Shown: one piece after another, positions 16,223 to 24,272 of the stretch
How the letters are laid out: each line of letters starts with the position of its first letter
Position numbering within the stretch: position 1 is the stretch's first letter
Source: Deltaproteobacteria bacterium
GTDB taxonomy: Bacteria > Desulfobacterota > Binatia > UTPRO1
Length of the DNA: 32,545 bases
Direction of reading: 5' to 3'
Assembly: GCA_016200545.1 (NCBI GenBank)
Contig: JACQEO010000042.1
Span: 1-32,545, forward strand
Made by a program: the position numbers and the translations under genes
The notes under the pieces: model-generated
Database searches by the model: none
Seen by the model: only the letters and a program-made list of their open reading frames with translations
Told to the model about the DNA's origin: nothing

Positions 16223-16246
16223 GCGATAGAACACATTGACCGCTGG
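16223..16246 (+). repeat. 24-bp direct repeat, right copy
   Basis: Matches 13935-13958 at 22 of 24 positions, in the same orientation and 2288 bp away. It lies in the non-coding gap between the peptidase and the end of the lapAB-like gene. Confidence 0.55.
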
Positions 16247-16346
16247 TTGACAGAGACCGCTTTGTCGGACGCGGCCATTGACAGTGACGGTAAACGTCTA
16301 CACCTGTCCGTCGATCGGCGCGTTCAACCGCTACATGTTCGTACGC

Positions 16347-17708
16347 TCAGCGCTGCGGCGCAGGTAGTGCGATCGCGGTGCCGGCCGACGGCGACGTCGC
16401 GGGACGCACCCCGTCGGCGAGCTCGAAGCTCGAGTGGTAGCAGCTGAAGCCGCCGCACTCGGGACAAAACCCTCGCCACTCGTCGGCGTCGGCGCCGCAG
16501 ACGCGGCAGTGGAAGGCGCTGAGGCCGCCGGCGGCGAGCGCATGGCGGAACGCCGTGACGGCGTCGTCGTGGGCGCCGCGACGGACGTGCAGCTCGGCGA
16601 GCAGCGCGTGGTATCCGGGGAGCGAGCTCCACGGCGGGGAGACCTGTGCGAGCTCCGCCGCGGCCTCGTCGATGCGGCCGTCGCGCACCAGCTGGCGCGT
16701 GCGGAAGAGGCGCGCGGTGCCGTCCTCGGGGCGGCGCTGCACGAGCTTGCGCGTGAGCGCGTCGAGGCGCTTCACGCGCGGGCCGCCGCGCAGCAGGCGC
16801 TCGAGGCGGTCGAGGACTCCGGCGCGCGCTCCCCGCGCGAGTGCGCGGCGCCAGACGCGCTCGGCCTGGCGCGCGTGGCCCATCTCGACGAGTACGTCGC
16901 CGAGGCTCACCGCGGCGGGCTCGAAGTCGGGATGGACGCGCAGCAGCGCGCGCAGCTCGGTTGCGCGGCCGGTCGGGTCCTGCACCACGAGGGCGCTCTG
17001 GTAGCGCATGCCGATCAGGCGGCGCTCGGCGTCGGCGTGCGCGCGCGGCTCGCGCGTCGCGAGCAGATAGCTCTCCTGGACGCGCGCGGCGTCGGGCCAG
17101 CTGCCGGCGGCGGTATACGCGTCGCGGAGCGCCGTCAGGACGCGGGGGCTCGATGCGTCGGCGTGACGGGCGCGCTCGAGGGTCGCGATCGCGGCGCGAT
17201 GCTCGCCGACCCCACGTTGCGCCTCGGCGAGGAAGAGCAGCAGCTTCGGATCGGGACCGCGCGTGTCGAGGCCTTCTTGCAGCACGCCGAGCGCGCGCCG
17301 GTACTCGCCGGCGTCGAGGAACGTCCGCGCGAAGAGCAGGAACGCAACGAGATCGTCGGGACGATCGCGCAGCGCCTTCGCGAGCAGCGCGCGCGCCTTT
17401 TCGTGTTCCCCGAGCCAGGAGAGGCCGAGCCCGTGCTCCTTGCGCACCAGCTGGCGCCGCCCCCGGCGTGCGCTGCGCTGCGTGCGCCAGCCGAGGACCG
17501 CGTGGCGGCTCTCGCGCACCAGCGAGAACGCGAACGTCAGCGCGGCGCCGATCAGGAACGCAGCCAGGAGGACGAGCGGCAATGGCGCGTGCCACTGCAT
17601 CGTATTCGAGAGCTGGACGGTGACCGACTCGGGATTGAGGTAGAAAAGATAGCCGAGGCCGACGAGCGCGGCGGCGATGAGCGCGAGCATGATGGTCAGC
17701 CGCAGCAT
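16347..17708 (-). CDS. LapA-LapB fusion: DUF1049 membrane anchor plus TPR and C-terminal zinc ribbon
   Basis: A 453-residue inner-membrane protein. Residues 1-80 form a LapA-like (DUF1049) unit: two membrane helices around the NPESVTVQL segment. Residues about 95-385 are tetratricopeptide repeats. Residues about 405-430 form a rubredoxin-like zinc ribbon (CRVCG...FCPEC) like that closing LapB/YciM. In E. coli, LapA and LapB are separate proteins encoded together; LapB controls LpxC turnover and so LPS synthesis. Here the two appear fused, with LapA supplying the membrane anchor that LapB has as a single helix. It is the last gene of the rplU operon, 18 bp after rsfS. The role in LPS control is inferred from the family. 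Confidence 0.85.
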   Translation of the reverse strand: MLRLTIMLALIAAALVGLGYLFYLNPESVTVQLSNTMQWHAPLPLVLLAAFLIGAALTFAFSLVRESRHAVLGWRTQRSARRGRRQLVRKEHGLGLSWLGEHEKARALLAKALRDRPDDLVAFLLFARTFLDAGEYRRALGVLQEGLDTRGPDPKLLLFLAEAQRGVGEHRAAIATLERARHADASSPRVLTALRDAYTAAGSWPDAARVQESYLLATREPRAHADAERRLIGMRYQSALVVQDPTGRATELRALLRVHPDFEPAAVSLGDVLVEMGHARQAERVWRRALARGARAGVLDRLERLLRGGPRVKRLDALTRKLVQRRPEDGTARLFRTRQLVRDGRIDEAAAELAQVSPPWSSLPGYHALLAELHVRRGAHDDAVTAFRHALAAGGLSAFHCRVCGADADEWRGFCPECGGFSCYHSSFELADGVRPATSPSAGTAIALPAPQR

Positions 17709-17726
17709 CGTCGCCCAAACTCCGGA

Positions 17727-18110
17727 TCAGCGGCCTGCCGATGCCTGGCTACGCAGCGGCTCGGGCAACTGCACGCGGGGGGCGTGCTCCCAGAGTCGCT
17801 CGAGATCGTAGAACTCGCGGATGGGTTGATGGAACACGTGGACGATCACGTCGCCGGAGTCGAGCAGTACCCACTGCCCGCGGCGAATGCCCTCGATCGA
17901 GATCGGCCGCGCGCCCGCGGCGGCGAGCGCCTCCTCGACCGCCTGCGCGATGCTTTGCACCTGGCGATCGGAGCGGCCGGTACAGATGACGAGGTAGTCG
18001 CCGATCGACGTCAGGCCCGACACGTCGATGACGACGAGGTCGAGGGCCTTCTTGTCCAGCGCTGCGCGGGTGCAGAGAAGCGCCTTCTGCAGACCGTCGA
18101 GCCTGGTCAA
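17727..18110 (-). CDS. rsfS: Ribosomal silencing factor RsfS
   Basis: A 127-residue RsfS/YbeB/Iojap protein, which binds L14 on the large subunit and blocks subunit joining under starvation. Family hallmarks are DLVVIDVSGLTSIGDYLVICTGRSDRQVQSIA and GQWVLLDSGDVIVHVFHQPIREFYDLERLW. It starts with an unusual TTG (18110-18108) that overlaps the nadD stop as TTGA, so translation is probably coupled and kept low. The nadD-rsfS order is widely conserved. Confidence 0.95.
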   Translation of the reverse strand: MTRLDGLQKALLCTRAALDKKALDLVVIDVSGLTSIGDYLVICTGRSDRQVQSIAQAVEEALAAAGARPISIEGIRRGQWVLLDSGDVIVHVFHQPIREFYDLERLWEHAPRVQLPEPLRSQASAGR

Positions 18111-18754
18111 GATGCCGCTATCCTCCCGGCGTAGAGCCCATGCGCGTGGATGTAGTTCTCGACCTCACGCGGAACGAGATAGCGGATCGAGCGCCCGGCC
18201 GCGCAGCGTTGCCGGATGTCGGAGGCGGAGATCACGAGCGGGGTGATCGGGAGGAAGACGAGCGCGTTTCCGGACGCGTGGGCATACACTCGACGATCGG
18301 AATCGTAACAGAATGCATTTTCCATCGCAATCGGCGGACGGTCGACGCTGACGCCCGGTCGCGAGAGCACGCACACGTCGCAGCGCGTGAAGATCTCGTC
18401 GAAGCGCTTCCAGCTCTCGATCTCCGCGAACGCGTCGGCGCCGAGCACGAACGTGAAGCGCGCGTCGGGTGCCTGCGCCTGCGCCGCGCCGATGGTGTCG
18501 ATCGAGTAGGAGCGGCCGGGCCGGTCGACCTCGCTGGTATTGACGGTGAACGCCGCGTGGTCGGCGACGGCGAGATCGAGCATGTGCCGGCGGTGATCGA
18601 CGGCCGCGATCGTCGCTTCCGACTTGTGGGGTGGAATCGCGGAGAGGACGAACTCGACGCGGTCGAGCGCGCGCAGCTCGCGTACCTCTTCGGCGGCGCG
18701 CAGGTGCGCGACGTGCACCGGGTTGAACGTGCCTCCGAAGAGGCCTACCCGCAC
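18107..18754 (-). CDS. nadD: Nicotinate-nucleotide adenylyltransferase NadD
   Basis: A 215-residue enzyme that joins NaMN and ATP to form deamido-NAD in cytosolic NAD synthesis. It has the nucleotidyltransferase motif GGTFNPVHVAHL (7-18), the PPHKSE segment, the SYSIDTI and FVLGADAFAEIESWKRFDEIF regions, and the C-terminal ISASDIRQR motif, followed by YLVPREVENYIHAHGLY. The start is GTG 18754 with GGAG 5 nt upstream. It lies 22 bp after proA and overlaps rsfS by 4 nt. Confidence 0.96.
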   Translation of the reverse strand: MRVGLFGGTFNPVHVAHLRAAEEVRELRALDRVEFVLSAIPPHKSEATIAAVDHRRHMLDLAVADHAAFTVNTSEVDRPGRSYSIDTIGAAQAQAPDARFTFVLGADAFAEIESWKRFDEIFTRCDVCVLSRPGVSVDRPPIAMENAFCYDSDRRVYAHASGNALVFLPITPLVISASDIRQRCAAGRSIRYLVPREVENYIHAHGLYAGRIAAS

Positions 18755-18776
18755 GACGTCTCCGCGCGCCGCGTCC

Positions 18777-20051
18777 TCACGTCCGTACCTGGCCGTTTCC
18801 GCGCACCACGTACTTGTAGGTGGTGAGCTCGCGCAGACCCATCGGGCCGCGCGCGTGCAAGCGATTGGTGCTGATGCCGATCTCGGCGCCGAAGCCGAAC
18901 TCGAAGCCGTCCGTGAAGCGCGTCGAGGCGTTGACGAACACGGCGGCGGAGTCGATCTCGTAGGTGAAGCGCGTCGCCGCCGCCTCGTCGGTGGTGACGA
19001 TCGCGTCGGCGAGGCCGGAACCGTGGCGGCGGATGAAGGCGATCGCGTCGGCGAGCGAGTCGACGACCTTCACGGCGAGAATCAGGTCGAGGTACTCGGT
19101 GTCCCAATCGGCGTCGGTCGCGGGGCGGGCGGAGGGCACGAGGCGCCGCGTCTCCGCGCAGCCGCGCAGCTCGACGCCGGCGGCGCCGAGTGACGCCGCG
19201 ATCGCCGGCAGGAAGCGCGCGGCGACCTCGCGGTGGACGAGCAGGTTCTCCATGGCGTTGCAGACTCCCGGCCGCTCCACCTTCGCGTTCATGCAGATGC
19301 GCTCGGCGATCGCCAGATCGGCGGCGCGGTCGACGTACACGTGGCAGATGCCGCTGAAGTGCTGGATCACCGGGATGCGCGAGCCCGCGGTGACGGCGCG
19401 AATCAGCTCCTCGCCGCCGCGCGGGATGATGACGTCGATGAGCTCGGCCTGGCGCAGCAGTATGCGGACGGCCTCGCGATCGATGCTGTCGACGAAGGCG
19501 ATCGCGCCCGACGGGAGCTCACCGATGGCGTCGCGCAGGATCTCCGCGATGAGCGCGCTCGTGCCGAACGCCTCCTTGCCCCCGCGCAGGATGACGGCGT
19601 TTCCCGATTTGAGGCAGAGCGCGGCGGCGTCGGCGGTGACGTTCGGCCGCGACTCGTAGATGATACCGATCACGCCGAGCGGCACGCGCACCTGCGCGAT
19701 GCGGAGCCCGTTCGGCCGCGTCCACTCGCTGATCGTCTCACCGACCGGATCGGGCAGCGCCGCGACCTGCTCGAGCCCGTAGGCCATCGCCTCGATGCGC
19801 GCCGGCGTCAAGGTCAGGCGGTCGACGAACGCCGGAGACTCTCCTGCCGTCTTTGCCTTCGCGACGTCGCCGGCGTTTGCGGCAAGGAGGTCGGCCGCGC
19901 GGCGGCGCAGCGCGGCGGCACCGGCGCGCAACGCCGCGTTCTTCGTCTCGGTGGAGGCGCCGGCGAGGGCGGGCGCGGCGTCGCGCGCCGCGCGGCAGAG
20001 CGCGATGACGCGCTCCTCGAGGCTCGCACTCTGGCGGTGGACGTCGTTCAT
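18777..20051 (-). CDS. proA: Gamma-glutamyl phosphate reductase ProA
   Basis: A 424-residue enzyme of the aldehyde dehydrogenase superfamily: the second step of proline synthesis, reducing glutamyl-5-phosphate with NADPH to glutamate-5-semialdehyde. Cofactor region RVPLGVIGIIYESRPNVTADAAALCLKSGNAVILRGG and the catalytic Cys in VERPGVCNAMENLLVH are present, as is the C-terminal NASTRFTDGFEFGFGAEIGISTNRLHARGPMGL signature. I start at ATG 20051 (MNDVHRQ), which has GGAG at 5 nt; the frame extends further upstream but overlaps proB. It follows proB by 10 bp. Confidence 0.97.
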   Translation of the reverse strand: MNDVHRQSASLEERVIALCRAARDAAPALAGASTETKNAALRAGAAALRRRAADLLAANAGDVAKAKTAGESPAFVDRLTLTPARIEAMAYGLEQVAALPDPVGETISEWTRPNGLRIAQVRVPLGVIGIIYESRPNVTADAAALCLKSGNAVILRGGKEAFGTSALIAEILRDAIGELPSGAIAFVDSIDREAVRILLRQAELIDVIIPRGGEELIRAVTAGSRIPVIQHFSGICHVYVDRAADLAIAERICMNAKVERPGVCNAMENLLVHREVAARFLPAIAASLGAAGVELRGCAETRRLVPSARPATDADWDTEYLDLILAVKVVDSLADAIAFIRRHGSGLADAIVTTDEAAATRFTYEIDSAAVFVNASTRFTDGFEFGFGAEIGISTNRLHARGPMGLRELTTYKYVVRGNGQVRT

Positions 20052-20061
20052 GGTGGCTCCA

Positions 20062-21201
20062 TCACTCTCGGAGCAGCACGAGATCGTCGCGGTGGATGAT
20101 CTCGTCACTCACCTTGTATCCGAGGGCTGCCTCGATCTCGCGCGAGTGGCGCCCCTTGATCTTGTCGAGCTCGCCGGCGCTGTAGCTGACGAGGCCGCGC
20201 GCGAACTCGCGGCCGTCGAGGCCGATGCACTGTACGCAGGCGCCGACGCCGAAGGTGCCGCGCACCTCGCGCAGCCCCGACGGCAACAGGCTCCGGCCTT
20301 GGGCGGTGATCGCGCCGCGCGCGCCGTCGTCGACGACGAGCGCGCCGCCGGGCTTCAGTGTGGAGGCGATCCAACGTTTGCGGCTCGCCAGGCGATCGCC
20401 CACCGGCAGGACGAGCGTGCCGATCTCGGTCGCCGGGTCGAAGACGGTGGCGAGGATGCCCGCCTGCGTGCCGTCGGCGATGATCGTCGCGATGCCGGAG
20501 GCGGCCGCTTTCTTCGCCGCGACGAGCTTCGTCACCATGCCCCCCGTGCCGAGCGGTCCGCCCACACCCGCCATCGCCTGCAGCTCCGGCGTGACCGCGG
20601 TCACCAACGGGATGCGCACGGCGTCGGCGACCTTGCGCGGGTCGGCGCTGTGCAGGCCGGCGACGTCGCTCAGGATCACCAGCAGATCGGCCTCGATGAG
20701 CACCGCGGTGAGTGCCGACAGGTTGTCGTTGTCGCCGAGCTTGATCTCGTCGACGACGACGGTGTCGTTCTCGTTCACGACCGGGACGACGCGCCACTCG
20801 AGGAGCGCCATCATCGCGTGCTTGGCGTTGAGGTAGCGGTGGCGGTTGGCGAAGTCGTCGCGCGTCAGGAGCACCTGCGCGACGCGGACGTCGCGCGCCG
20901 CGAACGCCGCTTCGTAGGCGGCCATCACGCCGATCTGGCCGACGGCGGCCGCCGCCTGCTTGTGCGGGATGGTGCGCGGGCGCTGCGCCAGAGCGAGGCG
21001 GGCGACGCCGGTCGCGACCGCACCCGAGGTGACGACCACGACCTCGCGTCCGACGCGGTGGAGCGCGGCGATCTCGTCGGCGAGTGCCGCGATGCGCAGG
21101 CGATGCAGGCCGTCGGCGTGCGCGAGGACGCCGCTGCCGATCTTCACCACCACGCGGCGGGCACGGGCGAGCAGGGCGGGCTTGTGCGCGTGCTGCGTCA
21201 T
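20062..21201 (-). CDS. proB: Glutamate 5-kinase ProB
   Basis: A 379-residue kinase for the first step of proline synthesis. The amino acid kinase domain (about 10-260) shows VVVKIGSGVL, VVVVTSGAVATG, QVLLTRDDFANRHRYLNA and NENDTVVVDEIKLGDNDNLSALTA, with LLVILSDVAGLHSADPR and GTGGMVTKLVAAKKA. A PUA domain follows (about 285-360: GALVVDDGARGAITAQGRSLLPSG). Full-length PUA-containing forms are usually feedback-inhibited by proline. Its ATG overlaps the obgE stop (ATGA). Confidence 0.97.
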   Translation of the reverse strand: MTQHAHKPALLARARRVVVKIGSGVLAHADGLHRLRIAALADEIAALHRVGREVVVVTSGAVATGVARLALAQRPRTIPHKQAAAAVGQIGVMAAYEAAFAARDVRVAQVLLTRDDFANRHRYLNAKHAMMALLEWRVVPVVNENDTVVVDEIKLGDNDNLSALTAVLIEADLLVILSDVAGLHSADPRKVADAVRIPLVTAVTPELQAMAGVGGPLGTGGMVTKLVAAKKAAASGIATIIADGTQAGILATVFDPATEIGTLVLPVGDRLASRKRWIASTLKPGGALVVDDGARGAITAQGRSLLPSGLREVRGTFGVGACVQCIGLDGREFARGLVSYSAGELDKIKGRHSREIEAALGYKVSDEIIHRDDLVLLRE

Positions 21202-22304
21202 GCGTGCGGCCCGGGCGCGCCGTCCGCGACGGTGCCGTCCTCGTCGGCGGCGCCGCTGGACCCCGCGAGCGTCTCGTCGTCGGCGGAGTCGCCGCCGGCC
21301 GCACGCGCGGCGCGTGTGCTCCGTACGGCGGCCGCGATGCGCGCGAGCAGCGCGCTCACTCCGGCGCCCGAGACCGCCGAGATGCCGAAGAGCTCCACGC
21401 CGCGCGCCGCGAACGCGGCGCGCGCCGCCTCGAAACGCTCGTACGCCTCGGTGACGTCGAGCTTGGTGCCGACGACGATCTGCGGCTTCGCTGCCAGCGC
21501 GGTGTCGAAAGCCGCGAGCTCGTGGTTCACCGCGTCGTAGGCGGCGAGGGGATCGGCCGCGTTCGCGAGGTCGACGAGGTGCACGAGCACCGCCGTGCGC
21601 GAGACGTGGCGGAGAAAGCGCATGCCGAGGCCGAGCCCGCGGTGCGCGCCCGCGATCAGGCCCGGGATGTCGGCGATGACGATCGCGTCGTCGTCGACGC
21701 GCGCGACGCCGAGATTCGGCACCAACGTCGTGAACGGATAGTCGGCGATGCGCGGCCGCGCCGCCGAGACCGCGGCGATGAGCGTCGACTTCCCGGCGTT
21801 CGGGTAGCCGACGAGACCGACGTCAGCGAGCAGGCGGAGCTCGAGGCGGAGCTGGCGCGCCTCGCCGGGAAGGCCCGGCTCCACGCGTCGCGGCGCCTGG
21901 TTGGTCGACGTCGCAAAGCGCGCATTGCCGCGTCCGCCCCACCCGCCGCGCGCGACCACCACCTCCGCGCCGGCGCGGGCGAGGTCGGCGACGAGGGCGC
22001 CCGACTCGACGTCAGTGATGCGCGTGCCGATCGGCACCCGCACGACGCGCGCGGCCCCGGCGGCGCCGGTCTGCTCCTTGCCGCGGCCGTGTTCGCCGCG
22101 GCCGGCCTCGAGGTGGCGCTGAAAGCGGAAGTCGAGGAGCGTCGTCAGGCCGGGGTCGGCGCGGAAGACGACGTCGCCGCCGGCGCCGCCGTCACCGCCA
22201 CTCGGCCCGCCGTGTGGACGATACTTTTCGCGCAGGAACGCGACGCAGCCGCGCCCGCCGTCGCCGGCTTTGACCGAGATCAGCGCTTCGTCGACGAACT
22301 TCAT
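21198..22304 (-). CDS. obgE: GTPase ObgE/CgtA
   Basis: A 368-residue ribosome-assembly and stress-linked GTPase. The glycine-rich Obg fold is at 1-158 (AGDGGRGCVAFLREKYRPHGGPSGGDGG). The G domain follows with G1 GYPNAGKST, switch region DYPFTTLVPNLG, G3 DIPGLI, and G4 TKLD. Instead of a full C-terminal OCT domain, it ends in a short acidic Ala/Asp/Gly-rich tail (about 335-368). The Shine-Dalgarno before ATG 22304 is weak. It is separated from rpmA by 148 bp, the largest gap in this operon, which holds a small hairpin (22413-22432). Confidence 0.96.
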   Translation of the reverse strand: MKFVDEALISVKAGDGGRGCVAFLREKYRPHGGPSGGDGGAGGDVVFRADPGLTTLLDFRFQRHLEAGRGEHGRGKEQTGAAGAARVVRVPIGTRITDVESGALVADLARAGAEVVVARGGWGGRGNARFATSTNQAPRRVEPGLPGEARQLRLELRLLADVGLVGYPNAGKSTLIAAVSAARPRIADYPFTTLVPNLGVARVDDDAIVIADIPGLIAGAHRGLGLGMRFLRHVSRTAVLVHLVDLANAADPLAAYDAVNHELAAFDTALAAKPQIVVGTKLDVTEAYERFEAARAAFAARGVELFGISAVSGAGVSALLARIAAAVRSTRAARAAGGDSADDETLAGSSGAADEDGTVADGAPGPHA

Positions 22305-22412
22305 GATCGAGGGACGAGATCATACCGCATCGAGCATCGGCATGGCGACGTGCGACAGCTGCCGAAGCCGACGAAGGGCGACCCGAGATGTGCGGGACGC
22401 GCGGCCACGACC

Positions 22413-22432
22413 GTCGCGGTGCCCGTCGCGAC
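22413..22432. other. Small hairpin between rpmA and obgE
   Basis: GTCGCG - 8 nt - CGCGAC lies in the 148-bp rpmA-obgE gap. It could attenuate transcription between the two ribosomal protein genes and the rest of the operon. In GC-rich DNA a 6-bp stem may also be chance. Confidence 0.25.
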
Positions 22433-22452
22433 GCGCTGCGGCCCGACGGCGG

Positions 22453-22731
22453 CTAGCCTGCCGCCTGCTCCGACGCCGCCGGCGGGTAGACGCTCACCCG
22501 ACGCCGGTCCTTACCGAAGCGCTCGTACTGCACGATGCCGTCGATCTTGGCGAAGAGGGTGAAATCGCGGCCCTGGCCGACGTTCCGACCTGGATGGACG
22601 CGGGTCCCGACCTGGCGGACGAGGATGTTGCCGGCCTTGGCGACCTCACCGCCGTACACCTTGACGCCGCGGCGCTGCCCCTGGCTGTCGCGGCCGTTCC
22701 GGCTGCTCCCTTGGCCTTTTTTATGCGCCAT
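22453..22731 (-). CDS. rpmA: 50S ribosomal protein L27
   Basis: A 92-residue L27 with the classic [20 protein letters not shown]-terminus, [15 protein letters not shown] and [20 protein letters not shown]. No cleavable N-terminal extension of the Firmicutes type is present. The ATG (22731) lies inside the end of rplU, overlapping it by 11 nt, and has GGGGAG 7 nt upstream. L27 contacts the peptidyl transferase centre. Confidence 0.98.
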   Translation of the reverse strand: MAHKKGQGSSRNGRDSQGQRRGVKVYGGEVAKAGNILVRQVGTRVHPGRNVGQGRDFTLFAKIDGIVQYERFGKDRRRVSVYPPAASEQAAG

Positions 22732-23080
22732 GCTCGTGCTCCCCGCTCGCGTTCGCCGTGGCGGCACCGCTCTCGATGCCGGTCACACGAACGACCGTGA
22801 GCTGCTGGCGGTGACCCTGACGGCGGCGGTAGTTCTTGCGGCGCTTCTTCTTGAAGACAAGGATTTTCTTCGCCTGCTCCTGGCGGACGATCTCGCCGAG
22901 GACGCGCGTGCCGTCGAGGAGCGGTGTGCCGACCTTGACGCCGCCGCCGGAAGACGTCAGCAGGACGTCGGTGAAGACACACGCGGCGCCCGCCTCACCG
23001 GGGAGCTTCTCGAGACGAATCGTCTCGCCGGGCTGCACCCGATACTGCTTACCTCCGGAGCGAATGACGGCGTAATCCAT
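22721..23080 (-). CDS. rplU: 50S ribosomal protein L21
   Basis: A 119-residue L21, slightly longer than the usual roughly 103 because of a C-terminal tail ([19 protein letters not shown]). It starts [31 protein letters not shown] and includes [24 protein letters not shown] start at ATG 23080, with AGGAGA 8 nt upstream, although the frame extends upstream. It is the first gene of the operon. Confidence 0.98.
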   Translation of the reverse strand: MDYAVIRSGGKQYRVQPGETIRLEKLPGEAGAACVFTDVLLTSSGGGVKVGTPLLDGTRVLGEIVRQEQAKKILVFKKKRRKNYRRRQGHRQQLTVVRVTGIESGAATANASGEHEHGA

Positions 23081-23108
23081 AGCAAGGTCTCCTGCAGCGG
23101 AATCGCGT

Positions 23109-23137
23109 TCACTACGCGAGCTTGCTCCTCCTGTCAA
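23109..23137 (-). promoter_or_regulatory. Candidate sigma-70 promoter of the rplU operon
   Basis: On the minus strand a perfect TTGACA (23137-23132) is followed after 17 nt by TAGTGA (23114-23109), a poor -10, about 28 nt before rplU. The -35 is strong and its position is right; the -10 is weak. Confidence 0.45.
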
Positions 23138-23192
23138 CGCCGGCTACACGAGCAACATCGCCGCCGTTCCTGTCCACACTCGCGCTCTCGTC

Positions 23193-23954
23193 GTGATGCT
23201 CGTCCGCGAGCCGATCCCGGGCACCGTCAAGACGCGCCTGGTGCCGGCGTTCGGCGCCGCCGGGGCCGCCGCGCTCTACCGCGCCTTCGTCGAGGACGCG
23301 TGCGCGCGCCTCGCGCCCTGCGTACCCCTCGCCCTCGCGTGCGCGCCGCTGCCGGCGACTGCCGCGGCGGCGCCGAGCTTCGTCGCCAGGCTCGCGCGGC
23401 GCCACGGCGTGCCGGTGATGTCGCAGGGGGAAGGCGATCTCGGTGCGCGCATGCGCGGAATCGCCACGGCGGCACTCGCGTCGATGTCAGGCGTCGTGCT
23501 GCTCGGGAGCGATGTGCCGACGCTCCCCGTCGCGCGCGTGATCGCGGCGCTACGCGCGCTTCGATCGCGTGGCGTGCGTCCGCCCCGTGGCGTGCGTCCG
23601 CGAGCGACCCCGACGCGGGTCGTCCTCGGTCCGAGTCTCGACGGCGGGTATCATCTTCTCGGACTGCGCGCGCCCGTCCCCGACATCTTCCGGCGCATGC
23701 CGTGGAGCAGCGACCGCGTCCTCGCCCGCACGCTCGCGCGCTTGCGACGGGCGCGAATCACGCCGACGCTCCTCCCGGCCTGGTACGACGTCGACACGCC
23801 CGCCGACGTGGATCTGCTAACGCGCCACCTGGCGCTGCTCGCGACCCTCGGCGAGGACCGCTGTCCGCGCACGCGCCGCGTCCTCGCGCGTCTGCGCCGC
23901 CGGCACCGCGACGCGGCGGTGCGGCGCGCGACCACGAGGATCGCTGCGTCGTGA
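23193..23954 (+). CDS. DUF2064/TIGR04282-family glycosyltransferase-like protein
   Basis: A GT-A-fold protein of about 253 residues of the TIGR04282 (DUF2064) family, recognised by VREPIPGTVKTRLVPAFG at the start, QGEGDLGARM, LLGSDVPTLP and GPSLDGGYHLLGLRAP in the middle, and WYDVDTPADVDLL near the end. Specific substrates of this family are not well defined. The start is uncertain: GTG 23193 cuts the first beta strand short, and coding-like sequence (HTRALVV) reaches upstream without a standard start. A loop holds a recent 18-bp duplication (RGVRPP-RGVRPR, 23568-23601). It is divergent from rplU and overlaps the glutaredoxin-like gene (GTGA). Confidence 0.85.
   Translation: MMLVREPIPGTVKTRLVPAFGAAGAAALYRAFVEDACARLAPCVPLALACAPLPATAAAAPSFVARLARRHGVPVMSQGEGDLGARMRGIATAALASMSGVVLLGSDVPTLPVARVIAALRALRSRGVRPPRGVRPRATPTRVVLGPSLDGGYHLLGLRAPVPDIFRRMPWSSDRVLARTLARLRRARITPTLLPAWYDVDTPADVDLLTRHLALLATLGEDRCPRTRRVLARLRRRHRDAAVRRATTRIAAS
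23568..23601 (+). repeat. 18-bp-period tandem duplication inside the DUF2064 gene
   Basis: CGTGGCGTGCGTCCGC occurs at 23568-23583 and again at 23586-23601. It adds six residues (RGVRPx twice) just before the conserved GPSLDGGYH motif and keeps the reading frame. Confidence 0.7.
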
Positions 23955-24187
23955 CCCACGTCGTCCTCTACGGCAAGGTCGACTGCGAGCTTTGCGACGA
24001 GATGAAGGCGGTTGTCGACGAGGTGCGGCGCGAGGTGCCGTTCACGTTCGACGTCGTCGACGTCAGTTGCGATCCCGCGCTCGACGCGGCGTACGGCCTG
24101 GAGATCCCGGTCCTCGTGATCGACGGACGGAAGGCGTTCAAGCATCGTGTCGACACGACGGCGCTGCGCCGCCGCCTGCGGCGATGA
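23951..24187 (+). CDS. Glutaredoxin-like (DUF836-type) thiol protein
   Basis: A 78-residue thioredoxin-fold protein: VVLYGKVDCELCDEM with a CxxC (Cys12, Cys15), VDVSCDPALDAAYGLEIPVLVIDG with the cis-Pro segment IPVLV, and a basic end. Such small glutaredoxin-like proteins handle disulfide exchange or redox sensing; a partner is not evident. GTG 23951 overlaps the preceding stop as GTGA. Confidence 0.9.
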   Translation: MTHVVLYGKVDCELCDEMKAVVDEVRREVPFTFDVVDVSCDPALDAAYGLEIPVLVIDGRKAFKHRVDTTALRRRLRR

Positions 24188-24213
24188 GCGTGCGCGGCGC
24201 GCGGCGTCCGCTT

Positions 24214-24240
24214 TTGGCACGGCGTGCGGCCGCCTATAAT
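24214..24240 (+). promoter_or_regulatory. Sigma-70-type promoter for plsX
   Basis: A perfect TATAAT (24235-24240) lies about 32 bp before plsX. A TTGGCA (24214-24219, 15-nt spacer) or TTTTGG (24212-24217, 17-nt spacer) serves as -35. This is the clearest -10 box in the window. Confidence 0.65.
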
Positions 24241-24272
24241 GCGCCCCTTCGCGAGCCCGAGGGGGACGTGTC

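Noticed and set aside
16434..18134. Plus-strand ORF of 566 residues
   Set aside because: Antisense to the lapAB-like gene and rsfS; both minus-strand genes have clear families.
19795..21540. Plus-strand ORF of 581 residues
   Set aside because: Antisense to proA, proB and obgE.
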